64,000 nt of DNA from Bacteroides intestinalis (GCF_003464595.1 NZ_QRZF01000008.1:1-64000); one strand, 5' to 3'. Shown: positions 28,103 through 38,036, counted from the stretch's first letter. Numbers and translations are program-made. The notes: generated by a model from the letters alone, not told the origin.

Positions 28103-30613
28103 CTACATTCCTATTGCTTCGAGTACGGGTACAAAAGTATAGCCTTTCCGTTTCAATGTTTTAATCATTTTATCCAGATAACCATTATAGAATTTATCCG
28201 TACGGCGATCGTCCGTACCGAAGTGTATCAACATCAAATGTCCGTTTAAACCTTCTTTTTTCTCTACTTCCATGATTTTATCATAGATGAACTTACTGCT
28301 GCGATATTTCTGTCCCATATCCGGGGTAGTGTAATCTGCATTACTCATTGTACCGGGCGTATAGTTGATAAGTTGGATACCCATATTTTTTGCCCATGCA
28401 GCTATTTCTTTATTATAGTATTCATAAGGCGGGATATATACCGGAGCATCTTTGTATTCGATACCTGCCTCGCGCATACCTGCGTAGCTTTTTAGCATAT
28501 CCTGTTCAAACTGCTCACGGGTTACTAATAGGGAATCGCGATTTTCCCACGGCATATACAGTAAGTGTCCATAACTGTGGCTACCTACCAGATGTCCTTC
28601 GGTACGCAGACGTTTGACTACTTCAGGGTAGAGTTCGTAGAATTCACCGGTGAAGAAAAATCCACCTTTGATGCCATACTTCTTCAGTGTGCTGATGATA
28701 GCATCGGCACCGTCTGCTTTATCAGCTGCAGTAAAGACAAGTGTAATTTGTTTTTTTGATGGATCAGTGCGAATGATACCACCATTTACATATACATTCT
28801 TATCGCTTTGAACGTTAGCTTGTTTCATGCCCTCTTTTTGCATGGCGGAGAGGTAATAAGTGAGACAGGCAGTTCCATCCATAGTCGGCTCATTGGTCGA
28901 ATAGTCATGAATAGCATCGTGATATACCATCAGGTCCGGTTGAAAGCGTTCATAATCTTGTCCGGGAGTACCGGGAATACCAGTCATATTTACTCCACGC
29001 AGACTTTCAAAAATAGTGCGGTAAACTGGTCCGTCTACCAATCCGCCTGTAGTGTTGCCTACTCCTGCATTTAGTAATGAAGAGTGGGGTTGTGAAGGAT
29101 AATCTCCATATAGAGGAAGTTCTACGATCATACTGGTTCCCCATGGGTTACAACCGAACAACCAGTCGAGCATGGCGGCTTCCATTTCTTTGTATGTTTC
29201 ATCACCTGTTGCTTCACGATACAGGCGGCACTGTGTCAACATGGCAGTTGTTAAGTTGTTAGAACACCAAGTGTAGGGAATGCCATGCATGAATGGGCTT
29301 TCGACTGCTTTCTCGTAGGTACGTACAATACCGGTATGCATGTTTCGGATGAATTCTTTGCTGAGGCGGTCATTGTTTACTTTTGCTAAGTGGTAATGTC
29401 CCATATTCATGAACGGATACCATTGGTAGTGGCGTGCACTGTCAGCACCCATCCATGGGGTAACAGGTTCACGTCGTCCATACTCAACGGCTTGCTGCAG
29501 ATATGTCAGATCTCCGGTACTCTTAAACAGTTCCATGGCTCCCAACTCCATATCGTCTACCCAGTTATCTTCTTCATAGATATACGGAGACAAGACGGAT
29601 GCCGTTTGACAAGCCCCTGGTTTCTTTACTCCTTCCTGATAGGCTGCATCAGCCTTTGCCTCTATTTCGGCTGCAAATTCCGGATAGAAATTCTTCAGGA
29701 GGCGTGCGCCAAGGGCGAAGCAGGAAGCATATTTGCCTGCCGTGCTGGCTACACCTGTAGTTGCGTTCATAAACTGGCCACGTACCTGAGGTTCACCACT
29801 ACAGAAATAAACAGGACGTCCGTTACCTGGACCGTAGCCATAGTCCACTTTATCTTCGTTGGGCAGACGCATACCGGCGTGGTCACGGTCGTCAGCAATC
29901 TGGTTGTACAGTTCGCCGGGAGCGGGATTCATGCGATTTAACCAGTCCAGTCCCCATTTTATTTCGTCTACAATGTCAGGGATACCGTTAGCACCGGGAA
30001 GTCCGGCAGCATCATAGAAATCACCGAAAGATTCCGGATTTTCCTGATAGGCGAACATCATCTGATAAATAGCATTGGCAGAAGTTGTGGTATATTGCAG
30101 ATAATCCGTTGCATCGTGCCAGCCACCACGGACATCAATGTGTTGTCCCGTCTTAGTGGGATGATACAAGATGTAGCCATCGTGCACATGACAGCTGTCT
30201 TTCAGGAAAGGATTATAACCGCAGCGCTGCTGACGCATATAGTTCAATAAGAAATCTGCAGTTCCATTGTATACATGGTTATTGATGGGAAAATGGGGAG
30301 ATACAGCTTTACCTGCTTTCAGGTAATAGGTTCCCGGTTGATTGAAATCGCTAAAATTCAAACGATAAGTACTCTTCATTAGGCCCATCTTTCCGGTTGA
30401 TTTGATAGAATTGAAAGTTCTAACTGTTTGTCCGGTGAAGGCATCTACAAGTGCATAATCTTGTATGTCAGTGGGTTCTTCACTCATGAATATTGCTACT
30501 TTTACAGATTGCGGCAAGTAGCCAAGTTGGTTTATGCGTATCCATGAATCTGCTTTGGTTTGCAGAACGATGAAAGTGAGTGCTACCGTAAGTAGCCAAT
30601 GGTTACTTTTCAT
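28103..30613 (-). CDS. Secreted GH9 glycanase fused to a polysaccharide-deacetylase-like domain
   Basis: An 836-residue secreted protein. Residues 1-21 are a signal peptide; 22-110 an Ig-like domain of the GH9 N-terminal type; about 115-600 a GH9 catalytic domain with GGWHDATD at 163-170 (catalytic Asp) and the C-terminal motif STNEPTMDGT with the acid/base Glu. About 625-836 is a NodB-like domain: it keeps the metal His pair in GSHSYGH and a PPY loop, but the usual TFDDG motif reads FTAADKADG. The first domain suggests an endo-beta-glucanase; the second may have lost or altered deacetylase activity. It has no PUL neighbours. The convergent gene before it ends 305 bp away. Confidence 0.85.
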   Translation of the reverse strand: MKSNHWLLTVALTFIVLQTKADSWIRINQLGYLPQSVKVAIFMSEEPTDIQDYALVDAFTGQTVRTFNSIKSTGKMGLMKSTYRLNFSDFNQPGTYYLKAGKAVSPHFPINNHVYNGTADFLLNYMRQQRCGYNPFLKDSCHVHDGYILYHPTKTGQHIDVRGGWHDATDYLQYTTTSANAIYQMMFAYQENPESFGDFYDAAGLPGANGIPDIVDEIKWGLDWLNRMNPAPGELYNQIADDRDHAGMRLPNEDKVDYGYGPGNGRPVYFCSGEPQVRGQFMNATTGVASTAGKYASCFALGARLLKNFYPEFAAEIEAKADAAYQEGVKKPGACQTASVLSPYIYEEDNWVDDMELGAMELFKSTGDLTYLQQAVEYGRREPVTPWMGADSARHYQWYPFMNMGHYHLAKVNNDRLSKEFIRNMHTGIVRTYEKAVESPFMHGIPYTWCSNNLTTAMLTQCRLYREATGDETYKEMEAAMLDWLFGCNPWGTSMIVELPLYGDYPSQPHSSLLNAGVGNTTGGLVDGPVYRTIFESLRGVNMTGIPGTPGQDYERFQPDLMVYHDAIHDYSTNEPTMDGTACLTYYLSAMQKEGMKQANVQSDKNVYVNGGIIRTDPSKKQITLVFTAADKADGADAIISTLKKYGIKGGFFFTGEFYELYPEVVKRLRTEGHLVGSHSYGHLLYMPWENRDSLLVTREQFEQDMLKSYAGMREAGIEYKDAPVYIPPYEYYNKEIAAWAKNMGIQLINYTPGTMSNADYTTPDMGQKYRSSKFIYDKIMEVEKKEGLNGHLMLIHFGTDDRRTDKFYNGYLDKMIKTLKRKGYTFVPVLEAIGM

Positions 30614-30928
30614 AATAAGTCAATATATTAAGGTTGGGGGAATTATGCTTTCTGTAAATGCATGATTTTATATACAAATAAAGTGTTTTCCGTTTATTTT
30701 AGGAAGTTTTAGCATGAATAATTAATTGACGTTACGAGTCGTTTACATTGTTTTAGAATTAAAAAGACGTTAATGAAGCTTTCTATAAATGGATATTTTG
30801 TTGATTATCTATGGTTTATGCTTTTTAATACTCCTTTTTAGTTTTCGTTTATGTATTTTAATATTCAAAACACCTACTTGGTGCGTTATTTGTGATAGGG
30901 TATATAAGAATAACAAAATTTATAGACT
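30614..30928. other. AT-rich gap between divergent genes
   Basis: This 315-bp region separates the GH9 fusion gene and cbpA, which diverge. I find no ORF, no tandem array and no full-consensus promoter in either direction, although both promoters must lie here. Confidence 0.6.
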
Positions 30929-31879
30929 ATGGCTTATATAGATTATTATCAAGTCCTTGGGGTAGATAAGACGGCAAGCCAGGATGATATAAAGAAAGCG
31001 TTCCGTAAATTGGCACGTAAATATCATCCTGATCTGAATCCGAACGATTCTTCTGCCAAGGATAAATTTCAGGCAATTAATGAAGCAAATGAAGTGCTGA
31101 GTGACCCTGAAAAGCGTAAAAAATACGATGAGTATGGTGAGCACTGGAAGCATGCCGATGAATTTGAAGCTCAAAAGCGTGCCCGTCAGGAGGCAGGTGC
31201 CGGTAGATTTAGTGGCTTTGGCAGCGGTTCGGGTGCAGGATATGGTACGGATGGTAGTTCTTACTGGTATTCATCCGATGGGCAGGAATTTTCCGGCCAT
31301 GGTGGCGGCTTCTCCGATTTCTTTGAATCTATGTTCGGAAACCGGGGGCGTGGAGGTACTAATGCAGGCTTCCGCGGACAGGACTACCATGCAGATTTAA
31401 ACCTTTCGCTTCGTGATGCAGCCCAGACTCATAAACAAGTGCTGACTGTAAACGGTAAGAATGTGCGCATTACTATTCCTGCAGGGGTAGCAAACGGGCA
31501 AGTAATCAAATTGAAAGGTTATGGTGGCGAAGGCGTGAACGGTGGACCTGCCGGAGACTTGTACATAACATTTGTGATTGCGGATGATCCGGTATTCAAG
31601 CGTTTAGGAGATGACTTGTATGTGGATGTGCCTATTGATCTTTATACCGCTATCCTGGGTGGTGACCAATTGGTGGACACTTTGGATGGAAAGGTGAAAC
31701 TGAAAGTGAAACCCGAAACACAGAACGGTACGAAGGCTCGTTTGAAAGGTAAGGGATTTCCTGTATATAAGAAAGAAGGACAGTTCGGTGACCTCATTGT
31801 GACTTATTCCGTGAAACTGCCGACGAACTTGACGGAAGAACAGAAAGAGTTGTTCCGTAAACTTCAAAGTATGAACTAA
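30929..31879 (+). CDS. cbpA: DnaJ-class co-chaperone / curved-DNA-binding protein
   Basis: A 316-residue class B J-protein that stimulates DnaK and may bind DNA. It has an N-terminal J domain (residues 4-70) with HPD at 33-35, a Gly/Ser/Tyr-rich linker (about 90-145), and two beta-rich C-terminal substrate domains ([14 protein letters not shown] onward). It lacks the zinc fingers of DnaJ. The next gene codes for its predicted modulator, 14 bp downstream. Confidence 0.92.
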   Translation: MAYIDYYQVLGVDKTASQDDIKKAFRKLARKYHPDLNPNDSSAKDKFQAINEANEVLSDPEKRKKYDEYGEHWKHADEFEAQKRARQEAGAGRFSGFGSGSGAGYGTDGSSYWYSSDGQEFSGHGGGFSDFFESMFGNRGRGGTNAGFRGQDYHADLNLSLRDAAQTHKQVLTVNGKNVRITIPAGVANGQVIKLKGYGGEGVNGGPAGDLYITFVIADDPVFKRLGDDLYVDVPIDLYTAILGGDQLVDTLDGKVKLKVKPETQNGTKARLKGKGFPVYKKEGQFGDLIVTYSVKLPTNLTEEQKELFRKLQSMN

Positions 31880-31893
31880 AAGGAGGTAGCACT

Positions 31894-32181
31894 ATGCAGA
31901 ATGAATTAATCATAGTCAGCGAGTATTGTCGCAAATGCCACATTGAACCGTCGTTTATCGATTTGTTACAGGAAGGTGGCCTGATAGAAGTAATGACCGA
32001 AGGTGGGGAACGCTATCTGACATTTACCCAACTGCCGGAGGTGGAACGTTACAGTCGTATGTATTATGACTTATCCATCAATATTGAAGGAATTGATGCC
32101 ATCCATCACCTGTTACAGCGTATGGAAGAGATGCAGAATGAACTTCATGAGTTACGCAGTCAGTTGAGACTGTTCCGGTAA
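31894..32181 (+). CDS. cbpM: CbpM-like chaperone modulator
   Basis: A 95-residue MerR-like protein: an N-terminal region with SFIDLLQEGGLIEV and a C-terminal coiled coil (LQRMEEMQNELHELRSQL). CbpM proteins inhibit the CbpA J domain. Location right behind cbpA supports the call. Its start has an exact AGGAGG site at 31881-31886, 7 bp before the ATG, which is unusual in Bacteroides. Confidence 0.85.
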   Translation: MQNELIIVSEYCRKCHIEPSFIDLLQEGGLIEVMTEGGERYLTFTQLPEVERYSRMYYDLSINIEGIDAIHHLLQRMEEMQNELHELRSQLRLFR

Positions 32182-32198
32182 GGAGCTTTATTTATGAA

Positions 32199-32237
32199 AA
32201 AGAAGGCTGTCTCATTGATTTTGAGGCAGCCTTCTTT
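32199..32237. terminator. Bidirectional terminator between cbpM and the acyl-CoA dehydrogenase gene
   Basis: AAAGAAGGCTGTCTCA (32199-32214) pairs with TGAGGCAGCCTTCTTT (32222-32237), one bulge; A and T runs on both sides. Confidence 0.88.
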
Positions 32238-32256
32238 AAATATAGTAATCGGTTAA

Positions 32257-33963
32257 TTACTTGCGATAGTTATCCAGTTCTTCAACTTTGAATTTACGGA
32301 TGAAATTGAAGTGCTTTTCTACTTCAGCTTCAGCATAGTTCAAATAAACAATAGCTGATTTTGCGAACAACTCAGGTGCTTTGGTTGCATCCTGGATGAG
32401 AAGATGAGACATTACGCATACAGCAGCCATTTCGTAAAGACGACGGGCTACGAAGTCCAGCAACTCTTGATTTGCAGTTTCTTTCGTTGCATTGGTGGCA
32501 GCCTCAAACTTATTTGTCATTTCTTTCAGGCGATCCATCAGCGGTTGCATTTCTTCACTGCAAGGAATTGTTTCATAATCACGGAGAGTAGCAGCATACG
32601 AACCATTTGTTACATAACGGATAGCAGCTACGGTCTGTAATTGGGTAGTACCTTCATAGATACTGGTGATACGTGCATCACGATAAATACGTTGGCAAGC
32701 ATATTCCAACATGAAACCGGAACCACCATGAATCTGGATACAATCATAGGCATTCTGGTTTGCATATTCTGAGTTCATACCTTTTGCCAGCGGAGTGAAA
32801 GCATCAGCAAGCTTAGAATACTTCTTCTGTTCCTGGCGTTCTTCCGGAGTCAGCTTACGTTCGCGGGAAATATCATCCAAAGCTTTATAAACGTCTACGT
32901 AACGAGAAGTTTGGTATAACAGTGCACGTCCGGCATCCAATTTTGCTTTCATGATGGCGAGCATGTCATATACTGCCGGGAATTCGATGATAGCTTTGCT
33001 GAACTGTTTACGGTCCTTTGCATATGCCAAACCTTCGTTGTAGGCAGCTTGTGACAGACCTACCGACTGTGCGGCAATACCCAATCGTGCACCGTTCATC
33101 AATGCCATTACATACTTGATCAAACCAAGTTTACGATCGCCGCAAAGTTCAGCTTTTGCATTCTTATAAACAAGTTCACAAGTTGGAGAACCGTGAATAC
33201 CTAATTTATTTTCGATACGGCGTACATCTACGCCACCTTCGCGCTTATCATAGATAAACATGGACAATCCACGACCATCTCTGGTTCCTTCTTCCGAACG
33301 GGCCAGTACGAGGTGTAAGTCTGCATCACCATTCGTGATGAAACGCTTCACACCATTCAGACGCCAGCAATTTTCTTTTTCGTCGAAAGTAGCCTTCAGC
33401 ATCACACTCTGCAAGTCGGAACCGGCATCGGGTTCTGTCAAATCCATAGACATGGTTTCACCGGCACAGATACGTGGAATGAAACGGCTGTGCTGATCTT
33501 CGTTACCGAACTCATACAGTGTTTCGATACAGTCTTGCAGAGACCAGATATTACCGAACCCGGCATCGGCTGCTGCTACAATCTCGGCACACATGGTGTA
33601 CGGAGTGATGGGGAAGTTCAAACCACCGAAACGGCGTGGCATAGTCATACCATTCAGTCCGGCTTTCACCATTGCATCCAGGTTCTGTCTTGTACCGCTG
33701 GCATATTCCACACGACCGTTGGCACAGTGAGGACCTTCTTCGTCTACACCTTCGGCATTCGGGTTGATAATCTCTCCGGTGATTTCTCCGGTGATTTCAA
33801 GAACCTTATCATAAGAGTCCATTGCGTCCGCATAGTCTTGCGGGGCATAGTCAAATTTGTCTTTATCTTCGTATCCGCGCTCTTTCAGCTCACAGATACG
33901 TTCCATCATCGGGTTGTTCAGTTGGAACTTCAATTCAGGAACTTCGGTATAAAAATTAGCCAT
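32257..33963 (-). CDS. Acyl-CoA dehydrogenase with C-terminal extension
   Basis: This 568-residue flavoenzyme oxidises or reduces short-chain acyl-CoA. The central domain has the FAD signatures MDLTEPDAGSDL and RFITNGDADL, and the C-terminal helical domain has IYRDARITSIYEGTTQLQ, with the catalytic-type Glu. About 120 residues follow, making it longer than ordinary dehydrogenases (about 380). It lies 3 bp after etfA in an etfB-etfA-acd operon, so its electrons pass to or come from the flavoprotein pair; a bifurcating complex is possible but not shown. Confidence 0.92.
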   Translation of the reverse strand: MANFYTEVPELKFQLNNPMMERICELKERGYEDKDKFDYAPQDYADAMDSYDKVLEITGEITGEIINPNAEGVDEEGPHCANGRVEYASGTRQNLDAMVKAGLNGMTMPRRFGGLNFPITPYTMCAEIVAAADAGFGNIWSLQDCIETLYEFGNEDQHSRFIPRICAGETMSMDLTEPDAGSDLQSVMLKATFDEKENCWRLNGVKRFITNGDADLHLVLARSEEGTRDGRGLSMFIYDKREGGVDVRRIENKLGIHGSPTCELVYKNAKAELCGDRKLGLIKYVMALMNGARLGIAAQSVGLSQAAYNEGLAYAKDRKQFSKAIIEFPAVYDMLAIMKAKLDAGRALLYQTSRYVDVYKALDDISRERKLTPEERQEQKKYSKLADAFTPLAKGMNSEYANQNAYDCIQIHGGSGFMLEYACQRIYRDARITSIYEGTTQLQTVAAIRYVTNGSYAATLRDYETIPCSEEMQPLMDRLKEMTNKFEAATNATKETANQELLDFVARRLYEMAAVCVMSHLLIQDATKAPELFAKSAIVYLNYAEAEVEKHFNFIRKFKVEELDNYRK

Positions 33964-33966
33964 AGC

Positions 33967-34986
33967 TTACTTACTGTTCTGTTTGTAGTACTTAATCATT
34001 TTCGGAATCACTTCTTCCACCGTACCGTTGATTACATAATCAGCGATGGTGTTAATAGGAGCATTTTCATCATTATTGATAGAGATGATGATACCGCTTT
34101 CCTGCATACCGGCAATGTGCTGGATTTGTCCGGAGATACCGCAAGCGATATACAGTTTCGGACGTACCGTAATGCCTGTCTGACCGATCTGGCGATCATG
34201 GTCGCAGAAACCTGCATCGACAGCTGCACGGCTACCACCTACTTCAGCATGAAGTTCCTTGGCAAGTTCGAACAACATATCGAAACTTTCACGACTTCCC
34301 ATACCGTAGCCACCGGCTACAACGATAGGAGCACCTTTCAGGTTGTGTTTAGCTTTCTCTACATGGCGGTCTATCACTTTCACTACATAGTCAGTAGTCG
34401 GTACATATTTGGCCACATCGTGGTTGATAACTTCACCCTGATAGTTGGCATCAAGGATTTCTTTCTTCATCACGCCTTCACGAACAGTTGCCATTTGTGG
34501 GCGGTGTTCGGGGTTGACAATAGTAGCAACGATGTTACCACCGAATGCCGGACGAATCTGATACAACAGATTTTCGTATACTTTACTTTCTTTCTTATCT
34601 TCATGGTTACCGATTTCCAGAGAGGTACAATCGGCAGTCAGTCCGCTGGTCAATGCAGAAGAAACGCGCGGGCCGAGGTCGCGACCAATAACGGTAGCAC
34701 CCATCAGACAGATTTGCGGTTTTTCTTCTTTAAACAGATTGATTAATACGGAAGAGTGTGGCAGTGAAGTATAGGGGAACAAGCCCGGAGCGTCGAAGAT
34801 ATGAAGACGGTCAACGCCGAAAGGCAATACTTGTTTTTCGATACCGGCAAGGTTAGTGCCAGCAACTACGGCCTCCAATTGGCAACCCAGTTGATTAGCT
34901 AACTTGCGTCCTTTGGTAAGGAGTTCGAGACTTACTTCGGCAACTACGGTGCCTTCAAGTTCACAATATACAAATACGTTATTCAT
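33967..34986 (-). CDS. etfA: Electron transfer flavoprotein, alpha subunit
   Basis: EtfA binds FAD and shuttles electrons for the acyl-CoA dehydrogenase encoded next to it. The C-terminal FAD domain shows GGYGMGSRESFDML, GGSRAAVDAGFCDHDRQIGQTG and YIACGISGQIQH. I start it at 34986 (339 residues, MNNVFVYCELEG) because the longer frame adds 12 residues (MSTRHLKNLKRN) encoded by the hairpin element upstream and unlike the family. Confidence 0.93.
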   Translation of the reverse strand: MNNVFVYCELEGTVVAEVSLELLTKGRKLANQLGCQLEAVVAGTNLAGIEKQVLPFGVDRLHIFDAPGLFPYTSLPHSSVLINLFKEEKPQICLMGATVIGRDLGPRVSSALTSGLTADCTSLEIGNHEDKKESKVYENLLYQIRPAFGGNIVATIVNPEHRPQMATVREGVMKKEILDANYQGEVINHDVAKYVPTTDYVVKVIDRHVEKAKHNLKGAPIVVAGGYGMGSRESFDMLFELAKELHAEVGGSRAAVDAGFCDHDRQIGQTGITVRPKLYIACGISGQIQHIAGMQESGIIISINNDENAPINTIADYVINGTVEEVIPKMIKYYKQNSK

Positions 34987-35007
34987 ATTTCTTTTTAAGT
35001 TTTTGAG

Positions 35008-35070
35008 GTGACGAGTTGACAAGTTGACGAGGACATGCCTTGTTACCTTGTCTCTTGTCGCCTTGTTAAC
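35008..35070. repeat. Intercistronic hairpin between etfB and etfA
   Basis: Imperfect arms built from GTTGAC/GACGAG words (about 35008-35032 and 35038-35062) around an ACATG loop fill the 83-bp spacer, ending at the etfB stop codon. Many mismatches are C/T, so G-U pairs could be kept in RNA. Confidence 0.55.
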
Positions 35071-35963
35071 TACCCAATGGTGTGGTTAGCAAGTAGTTCA
35101 ACAATAAGATCTTCTACATCCTGGTCGCTTCCGGTCAGCGTACGGCTTTCCTTGGCTTGGAAAGAGATGTTCTGAATGGCTTTCACTTTAGTCGGTGAGC
35201 CGCTGAGGCCACACTGTGCGAGGTCGCCATTGACGTCTGCCACACTCCATTCGGTGATGTTCAGATAAGGACATTTCTCGTAGATGTCGGCATAAGGCAG
35301 GATTGCACCTTCTTTGGTGATGGCAGCTTTTTCCTGTGCGCCGAGGGCACGTTTGTACTTCTGTACCAGTTTGGCATTACGCGGACGGCAGGGAGCTGCA
35401 CTTCCGTTTACAGTAATAACGATGGGGAGAGGACCTTCTACAGTTTCCACACCACCGTCAATATGACGCTTAACGACAACGCGTCCTGTCGTTTTTTCAA
35501 CGTTCAGGATTTCTTCGGCATAAGTGATCTGTGTCAAACCGAGCTTTTCGGCAACCTGCGGGCCTACCTGGGCCGTGTCACCGTCGATAGCTTGGCGTCC
35601 ACCAATGATAATGTCATACTCGCCTATCTTCTTGATGGCAGTAGCGAGGGCATACGAAGTCGCTAAGGTATCTGCACCTGCAAAAGCGCGGTCAGTTAAC
35701 AGGTAGCCGTTATCGGCACCACGAAACAGTCCTTCACGAATAACTTCGGCTGCGCGTCCCGGTCCCATGGTAAGGATGGTTACGGTAGAGCCCGGATGTG
35801 CATCTTTCAGACGAAGGGCTTGCTCAAGAGCATTCAAGTCTTCGGGGTTGAAGATAGCGGGAAGTGCCGCACGGTTAATGGTTCCGTCGGCTTTCATGGC
35901 ATCTTTCCCAACATTACGTGTGTCGGGAACTTGTTTAGCCAATACTACGATTTTCAAACTCAT
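35070..35963 (-). CDS. etfB: Electron transfer flavoprotein, beta subunit
   Basis: EtfB is the partner of EtfA. The 297-residue protein starts MSLKIVVLAKQVPDTRNV and has GRQAIDGDTAQVGPQVAEKLG (nucleotide-binding loop) and the VETVEGPLPIVITV segment. It is the first gene of the leftward operon; a TAATTTTG box on the minus strand lies at 36075-36082. Confidence 0.93.
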   Translation of the reverse strand: MSLKIVVLAKQVPDTRNVGKDAMKADGTINRAALPAIFNPEDLNALEQALRLKDAHPGSTVTILTMGPGRAAEVIREGLFRGADNGYLLTDRAFAGADTLATSYALATAIKKIGEYDIIIGGRQAIDGDTAQVGPQVAEKLGLTQITYAEEILNVEKTTGRVVVKRHIDGGVETVEGPLPIVITVNGSAAPCRPRNAKLVQKYKRALGAQEKAAITKEGAILPYADIYEKCPYLNITEWSVADVNGDLAQCGLSGSPTKVKAIQNISFQAKESRTLTGSDQDVEDLIVELLANHTIG

Positions 35964-36561
35964 GTTATTAATTATTAGTATTAGTATTTCTCAAAGTGTC
36001 AGTACCGGCAATGAGAGTAGGAGATGCATAGAACTCAACTACTGAAATTCTCCGGTTCATTAATTATCAGCGTGCAAAATTAGTCAAACTGTTTGTTCTG
36101 ACAAGAAATGCGGGCAAAAAATGCACATTGAAAAGGATTTTGAGCAATATAGGGGGCTTTTAACGGAAAAGTTATGAACTAAAACAAGAACAGAATAATA
36201 TTGCATATTATTTACAAATAGCAAATGTTTAAGGAAAAGTGGTATACTTAACCTAATTCAGTCGTATAGTGAATGCCATTCAGTCGTATACTGAATAGGG
36301 TTCTGTCGTATACTGAATACGGTCCGGAATATCATGTTGATAATCAAAAAGTTGCAAAGTGCCTTGCTGCTATTGATAAAACTTGACAAATTGTTAAAAC
36401 ATCATTGTTCTTATGGGAAAGAAAGGAATAAAAAAGTGATAAGGTGGTAAGGTGATAGGGCGATTTCCTTTATGTGTTTACCATCAAAAAAGCCTCGTTG
36501 GTTGATTTGATTTTTCTTGTAACAAGTCCCCGGTTATATTTGTCACAGAAACGAAACAGGT
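35964..36561. other. 598-bp gap between the etf operon and the VTC cluster
   Basis: It holds the leftward TAATTTTG box (36075-36082), the 22-bp array D (36256-36321), a stretch of GTGATAAGG-type words near 36436-36462 that resembles half a hairpin element, and the rightward TATATTTG box at 36535-36542. I find no gene. Confidence 0.6.
36256..36321. repeat. 22-bp tandem repeat array D (three clear units)
   Basis: Units start at 36256, 36278 and 36300; form ATTCAGTCGTATACTGAATnn, with the dyad ATTCAG/CTGAAT. A degenerate unit (core AGTGGTATACTTAA) precedes at 36234. Confidence 0.85.
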
Positions 36562-37368
36562 ATGATAATAGAGGAAACTTTGAAAGAGATAACAGGAATG
36601 CTGGATTCCTTCAACCCTATTACATTGAAGGAAATGAGTCGTATCCGTTTGATGAACCGGACGGATACGAAATATCTGCTTCCGCTGGATACGTTGGCTG
36701 TACTGTTGAAACGTGCTGCCTGTGACTATCATGTACAGGAAGTAGCAGGCGAACGGAATATTGTTTATCATACTGTTTATCTGGATACTGCGGATAAAGC
36801 CATGTATCTGGCACATCAGAACGGACGGGCTGTACGGGAAAAAATCAGAGTACGGACGTATGTTTCCTCCAACCTCACGTTTCTTGAAGTGAAGAATAAA
36901 AACAATAAAGGGCGCACGGACAAGCAACGCATTCGCGTAACTACTCTTGATGCATTATCTGTCGAAGGAGCGGATGAGTTCTTGTCTTTGCATGCCTGGT
37001 ATACTTTACCGCAACTGACGCCGCAACTCGAAAATCGTTTCCAGCGTATCACTCTTGTTAACCGGGCAATGACAGAAAGACTCACTATCGATACGGATAT
37101 TTGTTTCCGGAATCTGATAAATGAGAATTTTGCTGCCCTGCCGGGACTTGCGGTTGTGGAACTGAAACGTGATGGGCGTACACCATCGCCTATTCGCGAA
37201 ACTCTGAACGAGCTTCATGTTCGGCCTGCCGGTTTCAGTAAGTATTGTATGGGCTGTGTGCTGACCGATAGAGAATTAAAACAGAACCGTTTCAAACCTA
37301 AAATACGTAGGGCCAGAAAAATGGAAGCTGCAAGTGAGAATATACTAAATAATGATTTTATACTATGA
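36562..37368 (+). CDS. VTC-domain protein (polyphosphate polymerase family)
   Basis: A 268-residue VTC domain, related to the catalytic domain of yeast Vtc4, which makes polyphosphate from ATP. The basic tunnel residues can be seen in order: TDTKYLLP, REKIRVRTY (Arg-x-Arg), FLEVKNKNNKGRTDKQR (Glu-x-Lys and a second Lys/Arg group) and VVELKRDGR. There is no membrane segment, so it is cytoplasmic, and it overlaps by 4 bp the DUF4956 membrane gene, its likely partner. Activity is inferred from the family. The promoter box is TATATTTG at 36535-36542. Confidence 0.85.
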   Translation: MIIEETLKEITGMLDSFNPITLKEMSRIRLMNRTDTKYLLPLDTLAVLLKRAACDYHVQEVAGERNIVYHTVYLDTADKAMYLAHQNGRAVREKIRVRTYVSSNLTFLEVKNKNNKGRTDKQRIRVTTLDALSVEGADEFLSLHAWYTLPQLTPQLENRFQRITLVNRAMTERLTIDTDICFRNLINENFAALPGLAVVELKRDGRTPSPIRETLNELHVRPAGFSKYCMGCVLTDRELKQNRFKPKIRRARKMEAASENILNNDFIL

Positions 37369-38036
37369 ATGAATTTTCAGAAATAGCTTTTATGGAAACG
37401 CCGCTGATAGATGCATCGGGTTTCATGGAACTACTGTTGCGCTTCGTCCTTAATATGGGAGTCGTGCTTGCTATTATTCGTTTTTTCTATTATCCGAAGA
37501 GTCGCCGTCGAGATTATTTTTTCACGTTTACACTTATCAGTATCAGTATTTTCCTGATGATTTTCCTGTTGGGCAGCGTGAAATTGAAAATAGGATTTGC
37601 ACTTGGTTTGTTCGCCATCTTCGGCATAATTCGCTACCGGACAGAGTCAATGCCTGTGCGTGAGATGACTTACCTATTTGTTATTATAGCCATTTCAGTT
37701 ATCAATGCACTGTCTGTAGAGTTGAGTTATGCCGAATTGGTAGCGACAAATTTATTGTTCGTAGTTTGTATCTGGCTATGTGAGAGTAATCGTTGGTTGA
37801 AACATATATCGTGCAAACTGGTGAAATATGACCGTATTGAACTGATCATTCCGCAACGAAGACAGGAATTGATTGAAGATCTGGAAAAGAGGACAGGGCT
37901 TAGTGTGACTAAAGTCGAGATCGGGCATATCGATTTTTTGCGAGATGCAGCTATACTAAAAGTATATTATGAGCCTGTAAGTGATGAGATAAATACAATT
38001 GATTCGTTAACCCGGATACCACGGGAAGGAGAATGA
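37365..38036 (+). CDS. DUF4956 membrane protein
   Basis: A 223-residue protein with four hydrophobic segments in its first 145 residues and the conserved cytoplasmic motif FGIIRYRTESMPVREMTYLF between helices, then a soluble C-terminal domain (LIIPQRRQELIEDLEKRTGL). DUF4956 proteins are often next to VTC genes; a joint role in polymer synthesis or export across the inner membrane is inference. It overlaps the VTC gene by 4 bp. Confidence 0.82.
   Translation: MNEFSEIAFMETPLIDASGFMELLLRFVLNMGVVLAIIRFFYYPKSRRRDYFFTFTLISISIFLMIFLLGSVKLKIGFALGLFAIFGIIRYRTESMPVREMTYLFVIIAISVINALSVELSYAELVATNLLFVVCIWLCESNRWLKHISCKLVKYDRIELIIPQRRQELIEDLEKRTGLSVTKVEIGHIDFLRDAAILKVYYEPVSDEINTIDSLTRIPREGE

Noticed and set aside
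30878..30893. Weak sigma-54-like sequence TTGGTGCGTTATTTGT before cbpA
   Set aside because: The GG-N10-GT spacing fits but three consensus positions are wrong, including the -12 GC; too weak to claim alone.
33490..34746. 418-codon ORF on the plus strand over etfA/acyl-CoA dehydrogenase
   Set aside because: It is antisense to two well-identified genes and shows no family resemblance.
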